Source of the DNA: Marinobacter qingdaonensis
GTDB lineage: Bacteria > Pseudomonadota > Gammaproteobacteria > Pseudomonadales > Oleiphilaceae
Length of the DNA: 64,000 nt
Reading direction: 5' to 3'
Assembly (NCBI RefSeq): GCF_034555935.1
Contig: NZ_JAYDCJ010000003.1
Location: 930,001 to 994,000 of the forward strand
The translations under genes were made by a program, and so were the position numbers. Shown here in pieces: positions 9,161 through 19,938 of this stretch. The notes beneath the pieces were generated by a model. The model was not told the origin of the DNA. It saw only the letters and a program-made list of their open reading frames with translations, and searched no databases. Numbering within the stretch: position 1 is the stretch's first letter; the number at the start of each line of letters is the position of its first letter.

Positions 9161-9856
9161 ATGGCCAAGGGAATCGGCTCTCCTCTCTGCCTGCTGCTAC
9201 TGGCACTGCTGGCGCTGCCCTCGATGAGCGGCTGCGCCGCCCGTACCGAACCCACCAACCTCACTCTCGACAGCGCCAGCGCGGCGAACACGCCTATGGT
9301 CGCGGCCGCCCGGGCCGGCGACCTTGACCGGGTGATGGCCTTGGCCGAGGCGGGTTCCTCGCTCAATACCCGGACCGAACAGGGCACGCCGCTGATGGCG
9401 GCGGTGCGGGCCGGGCAGGATCGGGTGGCCTGGTACCTGCTGACCGAAGGCGCCTCGCCGGATTTGGCCGGCGCGGAGGGGCAAACGCCACTGATGGTCG
9501 CCTCGGCCCAGGGCAGCCGCCGACTGGTGCAACTGCTGTTGTCCGCCGGGGCCCGGGTCAATGCCCGCGACGACCAGGGCTACACGCCGGTCATGCAGGC
9601 CGCTGGGCAGGGGCATCTGTCGGTGGTGAAAGTACTGCTGGCGGCGGGCGCCAACGTCAATGTCAGTCAGGGTGGCGAGTCATTGCTGATGAAAGTGGTG
9701 GCCAGCGGCGATCTGCTCACCGCCGAGATGCTGCTGGCCGCCGGTGCCTATGTGAACTATCGGAGCGCCAACGGCCGGACCGCCCTGGACGTGGCCCGGG
9801 CCCACCAGTTCCGGGACCTGGAGATGCTGCTGGTGCAGGCCGGCGCCACGCTCTAG
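9161..9856 (+). CDS. Ankyrin-repeat lipoprotein
   Basis: A 231-residue predicted lipoprotein. Residues 1-24 are a lipoprotein signal peptide with a lipobox ending SMSGC (Cys25). The rest is a stack of about five to six ankyrin repeats, recognisable by the recurring pattern TPLMxA...G....V..LL..GA (for example TPLMVASAQGSRRLVQLLLS and TPVMQAAGQGHLSVVKVLLA). Ankyrin stacks bind other proteins, so this is probably an envelope scaffold or inhibitor. A similar arrangement is seen next to periplasmic catalase in Pseudomonas (AnkB), but no catalase is present here. It is preceded by a 71-bp gap and is probably its own unit. Confidence 0.82.
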   Translation: MAKGIGSPLCLLLLALLALPSMSGCAARTEPTNLTLDSASAANTPMVAAARAGDLDRVMALAEAGSSLNTRTEQGTPLMAAVRAGQDRVAWYLLTEGASPDLAGAEGQTPLMVASAQGSRRLVQLLLSAGARVNARDDQGYTPVMQAAGQGHLSVVKVLLAAGANVNVSQGGESLLMKVVASGDLLTAEMLLAAGAYVNYRSANGRTALDVARAHQFRDLEMLLVQAGATL

Positions 9857-9883
9857 CCTCGAATTGCCGGGCCGAGCTGAGCC

Positions 9884-10987
9884 TCAGCCGAGCTGCATCG
9901 GATCGGTCTGGTCGTCCCACTCGGGCAGGAAATGCGCCTGCACCACCTCGTGCGGCACCTCGGCCACGCTGGCGAAACTCCACGCTGGCTGCTGGTCCTT
10001 GTCCACCAGTCGGGCCCGGATGCCCTCGGGCAAATCCGGTCGGCGGGTGCATTCCAGGGCCATGGCCAGCTCCATCCGGAACACATCCTTCAGCGACATC
10101 TGCTGGGCTTTCTGCAGCTGGCTCCAGACCAGCCAGGCGGTGACCGGGCAGCCCCCGCGCAAATTGGCCATGGCGGCATTCCACCACTCGCTGTCGACTT
10201 CCGCCGACAACAGCTGGTCGACAATCTCCGGCAACTCGTCGCCGGCGCACAGGCGGGCAATGCGTTGTTCGTGCTGCTCCAGCTGGCTGCGCTGGAGCGA
10301 ACGGTAGTCTGGCGCGTGCAGGTGATTCAGCAACCGGAACAGACGGTTGTCGTCGGCCGCCGGTTCGCCGGTCCAGCGCTGGTTGCGGAGCTGATCCAGC
10401 AGCGCGTCCCGGTCCTCGGGCAGAATCACCTGGTCGGCGAGGCCGATGCGGATGGTGTCGGTGATGTTCAAGCGCGCGCCGGTCAGTCCCATGAACAGGC
10501 CAATCCGTCCGGGCAGCCGGTTCAGGAACCAGCTGGCGCCGACATCCGGGAACAAACCAATGGAAATCTCGGGCATGGCCAGGGTCAGGTCGGGCGTCGC
10601 CAGCCGGTAGCGGCAGGCCGACAGCAGCCCGAGCCCGCCGCCCATGACCACGCCGTGGGCAAGGCCGATCACGGGTTTGGGGAAGCGATGCAGGCTGTAG
10701 TCGAGTCGGTACTCGCGGGTGAAAAAGCGGGCCGGGGCGTCGGGATCGTCACCACCGGTCATGGCGCTGTACAGATTGCGGATGTTGCCACCGGCACAGA
10801 AGGCGCGGTCGCCGGCGCCCTGCAGCAGCACCAGGCATATCCGGTCGTCCGCCGCCCAGCGATCCAGCGCCCCCTGCATGGTTTCAACCATGCCTTCCGA
10901 CAGGGCATTCAATGAGCCCGGGGCGTTCAGTGTCAGCAGGCCTAGTCGGCCTTCCAGGCAATCAATTTCCTGCACCTCTATGGACAT
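9884..10987 (-). CDS. Enoyl-CoA hydratase/isomerase family (3-hydroxyisobutyryl-CoA hydrolase-like)
   Basis: A 367-residue crotonase-fold protein, read from the ATG at 10987, which has a GGAG site upstream; an in-frame ATG 45 bp earlier adds a non-homologous tail. Oxyanion-hole and CoA motifs are AFCAGGNIRNLY (near 65), HGVVMGGGLGLLSACRYRLA (near 110) and PEISIGLFPDVGASWFLNRL (near 140). The last block and the long C-terminal half are typical of 3-hydroxyisobutyryl-CoA hydrolase (valine breakdown) and of related hydratases rather than of a 260-residue enoyl-CoA hydratase. Substrate cannot be fixed from sequence alone. Confidence 0.78.
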   Translation of the reverse strand: MSIEVQEIDCLEGRLGLLTLNAPGSLNALSEGMVETMQGALDRWAADDRICLVLLQGAGDRAFCAGGNIRNLYSAMTGGDDPDAPARFFTREYRLDYSLHRFPKPVIGLAHGVVMGGGLGLLSACRYRLATPDLTLAMPEISIGLFPDVGASWFLNRLPGRIGLFMGLTGARLNITDTIRIGLADQVILPEDRDALLDQLRNQRWTGEPAADDNRLFRLLNHLHAPDYRSLQRSQLEQHEQRIARLCAGDELPEIVDQLLSAEVDSEWWNAAMANLRGGCPVTAWLVWSQLQKAQQMSLKDVFRMELAMALECTRRPDLPEGIRARLVDKDQQPAWSFASVAEVPHEVVQAHFLPEWDDQTDPMQLG

Positions 10988-11105
10988 CGAGGGTATCTCC
11001 GGCGGTCTGGATTCATCGGGGCCACGTCGCATTACGTACGGTCTTGCTAATGGTCCCCACTATAAAGAGGACCAACGTCGAACAGAAGCCATGGGGCTAA
11101 CGCAT

Positions 11106-11133
11106 TTGGCTTCGTCCGGCTCTGTGTTATAAG
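11106..11133 (+). promoter_or_regulatory. Candidate promoter for the cytochrome c gene
   Basis: TTGGCT at 11106-11111 and TATAAG at 11128-11133 are separated by 16 bp. This is a fair sigma-70 match, about 60 bp before the cytochrome start codon. It lies in the 206-bp gap between two divergent genes, which otherwise shows nothing clear. Confidence 0.4.
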
Positions 11134-11193
11134 GACAGGACGGTATACAGTCCGGTAGGAAAACCCAAAAACGATGATGAGAGGGTAAACACG

Positions 11194-11529
11194 ATGACAT
11201 TGAAACACTATGCCGCGGCAAGCATCCTGGCGCTGACGACGGTGGTTCCGGCCCTGGCGAGTGCCGCCGATGCCGAGGCCGGCAAGGCCAAGGCAGCGGT
11301 CTGCGCGGCCTGTCACGGCCAGAACGGTCTGGCCCAGATCCCCACCTATCCGAACCTGGCGGGGCAGAATGAGCAGTACCTGGTGTCGGCCATCACGGCC
11401 TACAAGAACAAGCAGCGCACCGGCGGTCAGGCCGCCATCATGCAGGGCCAGGCGGCGGCCCTGAGTGACACCGACATCGCCAACCTGGCGGCCTATTACG
11501 CCAGCCTGCCGGCCGACGGCGGTAACTGA
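11194..11529 (+). CDS. Class I c-type cytochrome
   Basis: A 111-residue periplasmic monohaem cytochrome c. The signal peptide runs to about residue 24 (ending ALASA). The haem-binding motif CAACH is at 37-41, and the likely axial methionine is in AAIMQGQA near residue 84. The C-terminal helix [13 protein letters not shown] is the usual cytochrome c553/c5-type end. It would shuttle electrons between respiratory complexes, for example to a terminal oxidase. The gene stands alone, with a promoter-like pair upstream. Confidence 0.88.
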   Translation: MTLKHYAAASILALTTVVPALASAADAEAGKAKAAVCAACHGQNGLAQIPTYPNLAGQNEQYLVSAITAYKNKQRTGGQAAIMQGQAAALSDTDIANLAAYYASLPADGGN

Positions 11530-11555
11530 GGGACGTTGCCCGGACGCGAGGCGGC

Positions 11556-12938
11556 TCAGGCCGCCCCGCTGACAATCCGGTAGCTGGGCAAGTAGGTGTC
11601 GGAACCTGGCAGTTTCATCCGGTTCTGGGCCACAAACTGCTCCAGCATGGCTTCCAGGGGCTGGATCAGGGTCGGGTCGCCGGAAATCTCGAACGGGCCC
11701 TTGGCCTGAACCTGGCGAATGCCATCTTCCTTGACGTTGCCCGCCACGATACCGCTGAACGCCTTGCGCAGATTGGCGGCGATCAGGTGCACCGGCTGGT
11801 CGCGGTGCAGTTCCAGCGCCCGCATGTTCTCGTGGTTGGGGTGGAAGGGCAGCTGGAACACCGGATCGATCTTCAGCATCCAGTTGAAGTAGTAGGCGTC
11901 CTGCATGGCGCGCCGGAACGTCTCCACCTCTTTCATGCCTTTCTTCATGGTCTGAGCCACCCGCGCCGGATCGTCAATGATGATCTCGTACTTCTTGGCG
12001 GCGTCGTCCCCGAGGGCGTTGCGGATGAACTTGTCGATCATCTCGAAGTACTCCGCGTTTTCCTTCTTGCCGGTGAACACCACCGGGAACGGCAGGTCGG
12101 CGTTGTCCGGATGCAGCAGGATACCGAGCAGGTACAGGATCTCCTCGGCGGTGCCGACGCCGCCCGGGAACACGATCACGCCGTGGCCGCAGCGGATGAA
12201 GGCCTCCAGGCGCTTCTCGATGTCCGGCATGATCACCAGTTCGTTGACGATCGGATTCGGCGCCTCGGCACCGATGATGCCGGGCTCGGTGATGCCGATG
12301 TAACGGCCGTTCTTCACCCGCTGTTTGGCGTGGGCAATGGTCGCGCCCTTCATCGGACCCTTCATGGCGCCGGGACCGCAGCCGGTGATGATGCTCAGCG
12401 CGCGCAGGCCCAGTTGGTGGCCCACTTCCTTGCTGTACTGGTACTCGTCCTGGCTGATCGAGTGGCCACCCCAGCACACCACCAGGTCCGGTTGACGGCC
12501 CGCTTCCAGGACCCGGGCGTTGCGCAGGACATGGAACACCAGGTTGGTCAGATCCTCGGGATCGTCCCGGCGGAACCCCGCCGCGGATTGGGGGATGGAG
12601 TGCGAGTAGATGATGTCCCGCAGTACCGAGAACAGGTGCTCGCGGATACCGCGCAGCATCTCGCCGTCGACGAAGGCGTGGGCGGGGGCGTTGATCAGTT
12701 CCAGTTTCAGACCCCGGGGTTGGGGCACCAGTCGGACGTCAAAGTCGGCGTGGGACTCCATCAGGGTCTTACAGTCGTCGGTTTCCACGCCGGTGTTGAG
12801 GACCGCCAGGGCGCACTGGCGGAACAGCCGGTACAGGCCACCCTCGCTTCGGTCCTTGAGACGATTAACCTCATGATTGGAAAGGATTTCGAGACTGCCT
12901 TCCGGCGACACCAGAGCGTTGATGGTGGGTTCTTGCAT
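11556..12938 (-). CDS. ppnN: Nucleotide 5'-monophosphate nucleosidase PpnN
   Basis: A 460-residue LOG-family enzyme that hydrolyses purine and pyrimidine nucleoside monophosphates to base and ribose 5-phosphate; in E. coli (454 aa) it is stimulated by (p)ppGpp. The start at 12938 gives the conserved N terminus MQEPTINALVSPEGSLEILS. The central LOG motif is FPGGVGTAEEILYLLGI, preceded by TGCGPGAMKGPMKGA; these hold the phosphate and catalytic residues. N- and C-terminal domains flank the Rossmann core as in E. coli. It is transcribed away from thiI; the two starts are about 150 bp apart. Confidence 0.9.
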   Translation of the reverse strand: MQEPTINALVSPEGSLEILSNHEVNRLKDRSEGGLYRLFRQCALAVLNTGVETDDCKTLMESHADFDVRLVPQPRGLKLELINAPAHAFVDGEMLRGIREHLFSVLRDIIYSHSIPQSAAGFRRDDPEDLTNLVFHVLRNARVLEAGRQPDLVVCWGGHSISQDEYQYSKEVGHQLGLRALSIITGCGPGAMKGPMKGATIAHAKQRVKNGRYIGITEPGIIGAEAPNPIVNELVIMPDIEKRLEAFIRCGHGVIVFPGGVGTAEEILYLLGILLHPDNADLPFPVVFTGKKENAEYFEMIDKFIRNALGDDAAKKYEIIIDDPARVAQTMKKGMKEVETFRRAMQDAYYFNWMLKIDPVFQLPFHPNHENMRALELHRDQPVHLIAANLRKAFSGIVAGNVKEDGIRQVQAKGPFEISGDPTLIQPLEAMLEQFVAQNRMKLPGSDTYLPSYRIVSGAA

Positions 12939-13085
12939 GAACGAGAAAACTCCTGAATGTAACCGGGCGAGGGGCCGGTGGCCGGTCGGGCCCGGGATTT
13001 CGGCTATGCCTGATTTTATGGCATGGGTACAAAAAGGTAGACTAAGCGCTTTCAGACCACTACGCCACTCGACCATATTCGGATT

Positions 13086-14540
13086 ATGAAATTACTTATT
13101 CGCCCGGCGCCCGAAGTCGCCATCAAGAGCAAGCCAGTCCGTCGTCAGCAGATGCGGCATCTGCGCCAGAATATTCGCAAGCTGCTCGCTCGCCTGGATC
13201 ACGACATCGTGGTGGATGGCAGCTGGGACCGGGTCGACGTGTCCTTCCCGGATGACCGCGGGCTGTCCGGTCAGGTGCTGGATGAGCTGCTGCGGATTCC
13301 GGGCATCTCCACCATCGAGGAAATCGGTGTGTTTCCGTTTGTCGGCCTGGACGATGTGGCCGAGAAGGCGGTGGCGGCGTTTGCCGATCGCCTCGAGGGC
13401 AAGACTTTCGCGGTCCGGGCCCGGCGCCAGGGCGAGCACAAGTTCCGCTCGATCGACCTGGAGCGTACCGTGGGCTCGGCGCTGATGGCAGCGGCCAAGG
13501 CCCGGGGCGTGGACCTGAGCAATCCGGAAGTCGAGGTGCGGATCGCCGTTCAGGATGACCACTACCACATTGCCCACCGCAAGCATCGGGGCCAGGGCGG
13601 TTACCCGCTGGGCAGCGTCGAAACGGTCATGACCCTGATCTCCGGCGGCTACGACTCCTCCGTGGCGGCCTACCTGATGATGCGCCGGGGCCTGCGCAGT
13701 CACTTCCTGTTCTTCAACCTCGGTGGCACCGCCCACGAGGTCGGCGTGCGCCAGGTGGTGCACTACCTGTGGGACCGCTACGGCGCTTCCCATAGCGCCA
13801 AGTTCATCTCGGTGCCGTTCGACGGCGTGGTCGCGGAAATCATGCGCTCGGTCAATCACCGGCACTGGGGCGTGGTGCTCAAACGCCAGATGCTGAAAGC
13901 GGCGGCGGAGCTGGCGCGCAAGAACAACGCCATTGGCGTGGTCACCGGCGATGCCGTGGCCCAGGTGTCGAGCCAGACCCTGACCAACCTCAACGTCGTG
14001 GATCGGGCCAGCGATGAGGTGGTACTGCGACCGCTGATCTCCATGGACAAGGAAACCATCATCAACCTCGCCCGGGAGATTGGCACCGAGTCCTTTGCCC
14101 GCAACATGCCGGAGTACTGTGGGGTGATTTCCCAGAAGCCGGCGACCCGCGCCAAGCTGCACAGGGTCGAGGCCGATGAGGCGGAAATGGACGAGACGGT
14201 GCTGGCCGGCGCCATCGAGGCCCGGGAAGAAATCGCCATCAGCCGCCTGCTAGAGGCGACCAGCACGCCCGAGGACGTAGAGCTGGTGCAGACCCCGGGG
14301 GTCGACGACGTGATCATTGATGTGCGCCACCCGTCCGAGGGCGAGCGGGCGCCCCTGAAGCTGACCAACAACCAGGTGCTGGAGATTCCGTTCTACGAGC
14401 TGAACCAGCAGATGGGCGAGCTGCCGGAGGACCGGCAGTACCTGCTGTATTGTGACCGTGGCTCCATGAGCCGGATGCACGCCGGCCACCTGAAGGCGGA
14501 AGGGCACGACAACGTCAAGGTGTACGCGCCCGCCTCCTGA
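13086..14540 (+). CDS. thiI: tRNA 4-thiouridine synthase ThiI with rhodanese domain
   Basis: A 484-residue enzyme (E. coli 482) that adenylates and thiolates U8 of tRNA and supplies sulfur for the thiazole of thiamine. Domains: a ferredoxin-like NFLD region and THUMP domain (1-165), a PP-loop ATPase (SGGYDSSVAAYLMM near 187), and a C-terminal rhodanese domain whose persulfide cysteine is Cys456 in LLYCDRGS. A second conserved cysteine lies in MPEYCGVIS near 345. The sulfur donor is normally IscS, encoded elsewhere. The gene is preceded by a short AT-rich leader. Confidence 0.95.
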   Translation: MKLLIRPAPEVAIKSKPVRRQQMRHLRQNIRKLLARLDHDIVVDGSWDRVDVSFPDDRGLSGQVLDELLRIPGISTIEEIGVFPFVGLDDVAEKAVAAFADRLEGKTFAVRARRQGEHKFRSIDLERTVGSALMAAAKARGVDLSNPEVEVRIAVQDDHYHIAHRKHRGQGGYPLGSVETVMTLISGGYDSSVAAYLMMRRGLRSHFLFFNLGGTAHEVGVRQVVHYLWDRYGASHSAKFISVPFDGVVAEIMRSVNHRHWGVVLKRQMLKAAAELARKNNAIGVVTGDAVAQVSSQTLTNLNVVDRASDEVVLRPLISMDKETIINLAREIGTESFARNMPEYCGVISQKPATRAKLHRVEADEAEMDETVLAGAIEAREEIAISRLLEATSTPEDVELVQTPGVDDVIIDVRHPSEGERAPLKLTNNQVLEIPFYELNQQMGELPEDRQYLLYCDRGSMSRMHAGHLKAEGHDNVKVYAPAS

Positions 14541-14571
14541 ACAGTGCGCCTGGCCCCGCCGGCCTGGTCCG

Positions 14572-15585
14572 TCAGCCGGCCAGGCCCTTGAAGAACTGCT
14601 GGACGTTGGTGCTGAGCGCCTCCAGGTCGTAGCCGCCCTCCTGCACCACCAGCGTCGGCAGGCCGAGCTGGCGGATGTGGGTGCTCAGCCGGCAGAAGCC
14701 TTCCGAGGTCACCGATACCTTGGCCTGGGGGTCGTTCTGGTAGATGTCGAAGCCCAGCGCCAGCACCAGCGCATCCGGCTGGAACAGCTTGATGGCCGCC
14801 ATGGCCTCGTCCAGTTTGGCGAAGAAATCGTCCTCCGAGGCGCCATGGGGCATCGGCATGTTGATGTTGTAGCCAAATCCCTCGCCTTCACCGCGTTCGT
14901 TCTCGAAGCCGGTCACCACCGGGTAGAAGTTGGTGGGGTCGCCGTGGATCGAGATGTACAGCACGTCGCTGCGGTCGTAGAAAATCTCCTGGATGCCCTG
15001 GCCGTGGTGCATGTCGGTGTCCAGGATCACGATGCGCGGAAACCGGCTCTTCATGTGCTCGGCGGCAATGGCGGCGTTGTTCAGGTAGCAGAAACCACCG
15101 GCCGCGTCCCGGCGGGCATGGTGCCCCGGTGGCCGGCACACGGCGTAGCTGGTGCGGTCGCCGGCGATCAGCGCGTCGGCGGCACCGAGTGCGGTCTGGG
15201 CCGACCAGTAGGCGGCGTTCCAGGTGTTCTCGCCGATCGGACAGCTGCCGTCGGCCTGATACCGGGCGGCTTCCGCCAGAATGCCGGTGAGGTGGTTGGG
15301 TGAGCGCACGAAGATGTTGGAAATGACCTCGTCGCCCCAGTCGTCCATGGCACTCCAGCGCCGGTGGGCCGACTCCAGGAAACGTAGGTAGCCCAGGTCA
15401 TGGACCTTGGAAATCGGCCCGGCACCCTGGTCGGCCGGTTGCAGCACCGGAATCCCCATCTCCTTCAGGCCGTCCAGCATCTGACCGGTCCGATCCGGCA
15501 CTTCCTGGGGCTGGCGCATCTGGCCCCGGGTGAAGTAAGTCTTGGGAATGTGCTGGTCCTGCGCGGGATGGAAAAACGCTTTCAT
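14572..15585 (-). CDS. Histone deacetylase-family amidohydrolase (acetylpolyamine type)
   Basis: A 337-residue zinc-dependent deacetylase of the HDAC/AcuC/acetylpolyamine aminohydrolase superfamily. Zinc and catalytic signatures are RPPGHHARRDAAGGFCYLNN (His-His pair near 148), ILDTDMHHGQGIQEIFYD (Asp and His, near 185), and a late Asp in LALGFDIYQNDP; the C-terminal VVQEGGYD holds the usual Gly-Gly-Tyr. The N terminus (FFHPAQDQHIPKTYF) resembles acetylpolyamine amidohydrolases, so deacetylation of polyamines or other small amides is the likely role. It is divergent from the aldehyde dehydrogenase gene. Confidence 0.85.
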   Translation of the reverse strand: MKAFFHPAQDQHIPKTYFTRGQMRQPQEVPDRTGQMLDGLKEMGIPVLQPADQGAGPISKVHDLGYLRFLESAHRRWSAMDDWGDEVISNIFVRSPNHLTGILAEAARYQADGSCPIGENTWNAAYWSAQTALGAADALIAGDRTSYAVCRPPGHHARRDAAGGFCYLNNAAIAAEHMKSRFPRIVILDTDMHHGQGIQEIFYDRSDVLYISIHGDPTNFYPVVTGFENERGEGEGFGYNINMPMPHGASEDDFFAKLDEAMAAIKLFQPDALVLALGFDIYQNDPQAKVSVTSEGFCRLSTHIRQLGLPTLVVQEGGYDLEALSTNVQQFFKGLAG

Positions 15586-15756
15586 TATCCGGCCTCCGTG
15601 GGGATAGATGCTCCGAGTATAGGCACACTCGGAGGGCGATCAAAAGCCCGGGCGTCGACTTTACAGCCCGTGATTCAGCATCCACTATGGAAGACATATT
15701 CCACCTACGCAACCGTGTCCCCAACGGGATGCGGCCATGGACCAAGAGGAGCGGAG

Positions 15757-17208
15757 ATGATCGAGTCACCCCTGCTGACAAAGCTTACCGGCTACATCGG
15801 TGGTCGCTGGACCGACAATGCCGAGGGCAACACCTTCGACGTGTACAACCCGGCCACCGGGGCGGTCATTGCCCAGGTGGCGTCCATGTCCGAACAGGAA
15901 GTGACGGCGGCGGTCGAGGCCGGCAAATCGGCGCTGCGCCTGACCAATCCCTATTCCATCGAGACCCGCCGCAAGTGGCTGGAAGACATCCGGGACGCGC
16001 TGAAAGAACATCGCGAGGAAATCGGCCGCATCCTGTGCCTGGAGCATGGCAAGCCGCTGCAGGAAGCCCAGGGGGAAGTGGACTACGCCGCCGGCTTCTT
16101 CGATTACTGCTCCACCCACATCCAGGCCCTGGACGCGCACACCATCCCGGAAAAGCCCAAGAACTGCACCTGGACCGTCCATTACCGCCCGGTGGGTGTG
16201 ACCGGTCTCATTACCCCGTGGAACTTCCCAATCGGCATGATCGCCAAGAAGCTGTCCGCGGCCCTGGCGGCAGGCTGCCCGTCGGTGATCAAGCCGGCCA
16301 GCGAAACCCCGCTGACCATGATTGCCCTGTTCAGCCTGATGGACCAGCACACCGACCTGCCCGACGGCATGGTCAACCTGGTGATGGGCAAGGCCAGCGT
16401 CATCGGCAAGGTGCTGTGCGAAAGCCCGGACGTGCCCATGCTCAGCTTCACCGGTTCCACCGAGGTGGGACGCAAACTGGTGCTCGACACCGCTGAGCAG
16501 GTGAAAAAGCTGGCACTGGAGCTGGGTGGCAACGCCCCGTTCATCGTCTTTGACGACGCCGACCTTGATGCGGCGGCCGACAACCTGATCGCCAACAAAT
16601 TCCGGGGTGGCGGCCAGACCTGCGTCTGCGCCAACCGGATCTTTGTGCACGAGAAAGTGGCCGACGCCTTCGGAGACAAGCTGGCGGAACGGGTCAACAA
16701 GATGACCGTGGGCGATGGCATCAACGGCGATGTCGACATCGGGCCGCTGATCAACAAAGCCGGGTTCGACAAGGTCAAACGGCATCTGGAGGACGCGCTG
16801 GAGAAGGGCGCCAAGCTGGTGGCCGGCAAGCAGCCGGGCGAGCTGGGCGAGGGTTTGTTCTTCCCGCCGACGGTGATCACGGAGGTTACCCGTGACATGT
16901 GCTGCTACCGGGAAGAGACCTTCGGCCCGCTGGTCCCCATGGCGCTGTTCCGCACCGAGGACGAAGTCATCGAGGCGGGTAACGACACCGAATTCGGTCT
17001 GGCCTCCTACGTGTTCACCGGCGACGCCGAGCGTGCCCAGCGTGTGGCCGCCGGCCTGCGCTTTGGTCACTGTGGCTGGAACACCGGCACCGGCCCCACC
17101 CCGGAGGCGCCGTTTGGCGGCATGAAGGCTTCCGGCATCGGCCGCGAAGGTGGTCTGGAAGGCCTGTTCGAGTTCGTCGAACCCCAGACCGTGCCGCGCG
17201 GTTTCTAA
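15757..17208 (+). CDS. NAD(P)-dependent aldehyde dehydrogenase, succinate-semialdehyde type
   Basis: A 483-residue aldehyde dehydrogenase, closest by eye to GabD (succinate semialdehyde to succinate). The start at 15757 follows a GCGGAG site. Motifs: the cofactor site TPWNFPIGMIAKKLSAALAAG (near 150) and FTGSTEVGRKL (near 230), the catalytic glutamate in LELGGNAPFIVFDDADLD (near 253), and the nucleophilic cysteine in RGGGQTCVCANRI (near 287). GabD proteins share the T-C-V-C-A-N pattern. A fold-back repeat lies 40 bp after the stop. Confidence 0.82.
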   Translation: MIESPLLTKLTGYIGGRWTDNAEGNTFDVYNPATGAVIAQVASMSEQEVTAAVEAGKSALRLTNPYSIETRRKWLEDIRDALKEHREEIGRILCLEHGKPLQEAQGEVDYAAGFFDYCSTHIQALDAHTIPEKPKNCTWTVHYRPVGVTGLITPWNFPIGMIAKKLSAALAAGCPSVIKPASETPLTMIALFSLMDQHTDLPDGMVNLVMGKASVIGKVLCESPDVPMLSFTGSTEVGRKLVLDTAEQVKKLALELGGNAPFIVFDDADLDAAADNLIANKFRGGGQTCVCANRIFVHEKVADAFGDKLAERVNKMTVGDGINGDVDIGPLINKAGFDKVKRHLEDALEKGAKLVAGKQPGELGEGLFFPPTVITEVTRDMCCYREETFGPLVPMALFRTEDEVIEAGNDTEFGLASYVFTGDAERAQRVAAGLRFGHCGWNTGTGPTPEAPFGGMKASGIGREGGLEGLFEFVEPQTVPRGF

Positions 17209-17248
17209 CCGAGTCGACAACCGACATGTCCTCGCCCACGGGGGCATC

Positions 17249-17354
17249 GCGCGGGGGAGCCTCTGCTTCAGGACACGCTACAAGCACATCCGTGTGCGCT
17301 TGGGTGTGGCCATCCCTGGCCACACACAGTCCTGAAGCAGAGGCTCCCCCGCGC
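17249..17354 (-). repeat. Fold-back element copy B (constant core, own stem)
   Basis: A perfect 26-bp inverted repeat (17249-17274 and 17329-17354) encloses a 54-nt core. The stem sequence is unrelated to the other copies. On the minus strand the core folds into GTGTGGCC-AGGGAT-GGCCACAC and CACA-CGGA-TGTG. Although the flanking bases differ from copies A, C and D, both loops keep GGA (plus-strand TCC at 17313-17315 and 17289-17291). The first hairpin has a longer, self-consistent stem, a sign that structure is kept. It lies between the co-directional aldehyde dehydrogenase and uvrD genes, before the uvrD promoter. Confidence 0.9.
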
Positions 17355-17416
17355 TTGTTCGGGTTTCCCGGGCGTGCCAAGCCATCCCCGCCTGCGCGCA
17401 AAACGACCGACTCACC

Positions 17417-17425
17417 TGTTATACT
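17417..17425 (+). promoter_or_regulatory. Extended -10 promoter candidate for uvrD
   Basis: TG-T-TATACT (TG at 17417-17418, TATACT at 17420-17425) is a good extended -10 about 40 bp before the uvrD start. No clear -35 is seen, and no LexA operator is visible. Confidence 0.4.
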
Positions 17426-17465
17426 CTCACGCCTGTTTATTTAACCAGTAGCGAACGTGTTCCCT

Positions 17466-19631
<2,166 letters not shown>

Positions 19632-19653
19632 ATTTCGAGCCTTGAGTTCCGCA

Positions 19654-19752
19654 GGATGAAGGGGCGTATTTAAAACTCGCCTCAAGACGTCCTGTTCGGC
19701 TTGGGCTCCGCCATCCATGGCTCCGCACAGTTTTAAATACGCCCCTCCATCC
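19654..19752 (-). repeat. Fold-back element copy C (constant core, own stem)
   Basis: A 23-bp inverted repeat with one mismatch (19654-19676 and 19730-19752) encloses a 53-nt core. The stem (GGGGCGTATTTAAAAC inner part) is AT-rich inside and differs from other copies except for the final AAAAC/GTTTT. On the minus strand the core holds GCC-ATGGAT-GGC and AACAGGACGT between CAAG and CTTG arms (plus-strand TCC at 19714-19716 and 19690-19692). It starts 23 bp after the uvrD stop, in the 307-bp gap before uppP, and faces copy D head-on. Confidence 0.88.
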
Positions 19753-19815
19753 CGCGCCCGAACTTGGGCAGTGGTTTCGCAATCATTTGGTGTTCGAACG
19801 TGGTCGGGGCGGGGG

Positions 19816-19911
19816 TCGGGACAGGTCTTCCAAAACTGTGCGGAGCCATGGATGGCGGAGCTCAAGCGCCACAGGGATGTGCTTGAGCGGGTTTTGGAAG
19901 ACCTGTCCCGA
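19816..19911 (+). repeat. Fold-back element copy D (constant core, own stem)
   Basis: A perfect 21-bp inverted repeat (19816-19836 and 19891-19911) encloses a 54-nt core in the opposite orientation to copies A-C. On the plus strand it reads GCC-ATGGAT-GGC (GGA 19850-19852) and, inside a GCTCAAG/CTTGAGC stem, CACA-GGGA-TGTG (GGA 19875-19877). ACAGGGATGT is a full match to the CsrA/RsmA consensus ACANGGANGT. It lies 27 bp past the uppP stop on the other strand. The 63 bp between copies C and D show nothing I recognise. Confidence 0.9.
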
Positions 19912-19938
19912 GCGCCGCATCTACCCCAAGGTCGACAG

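Noticed and set aside
17355-17465. LexA operator before uvrD
   Set aside because: No CTG-N10-CAG palindrome is present; only an extended -10 is seen.
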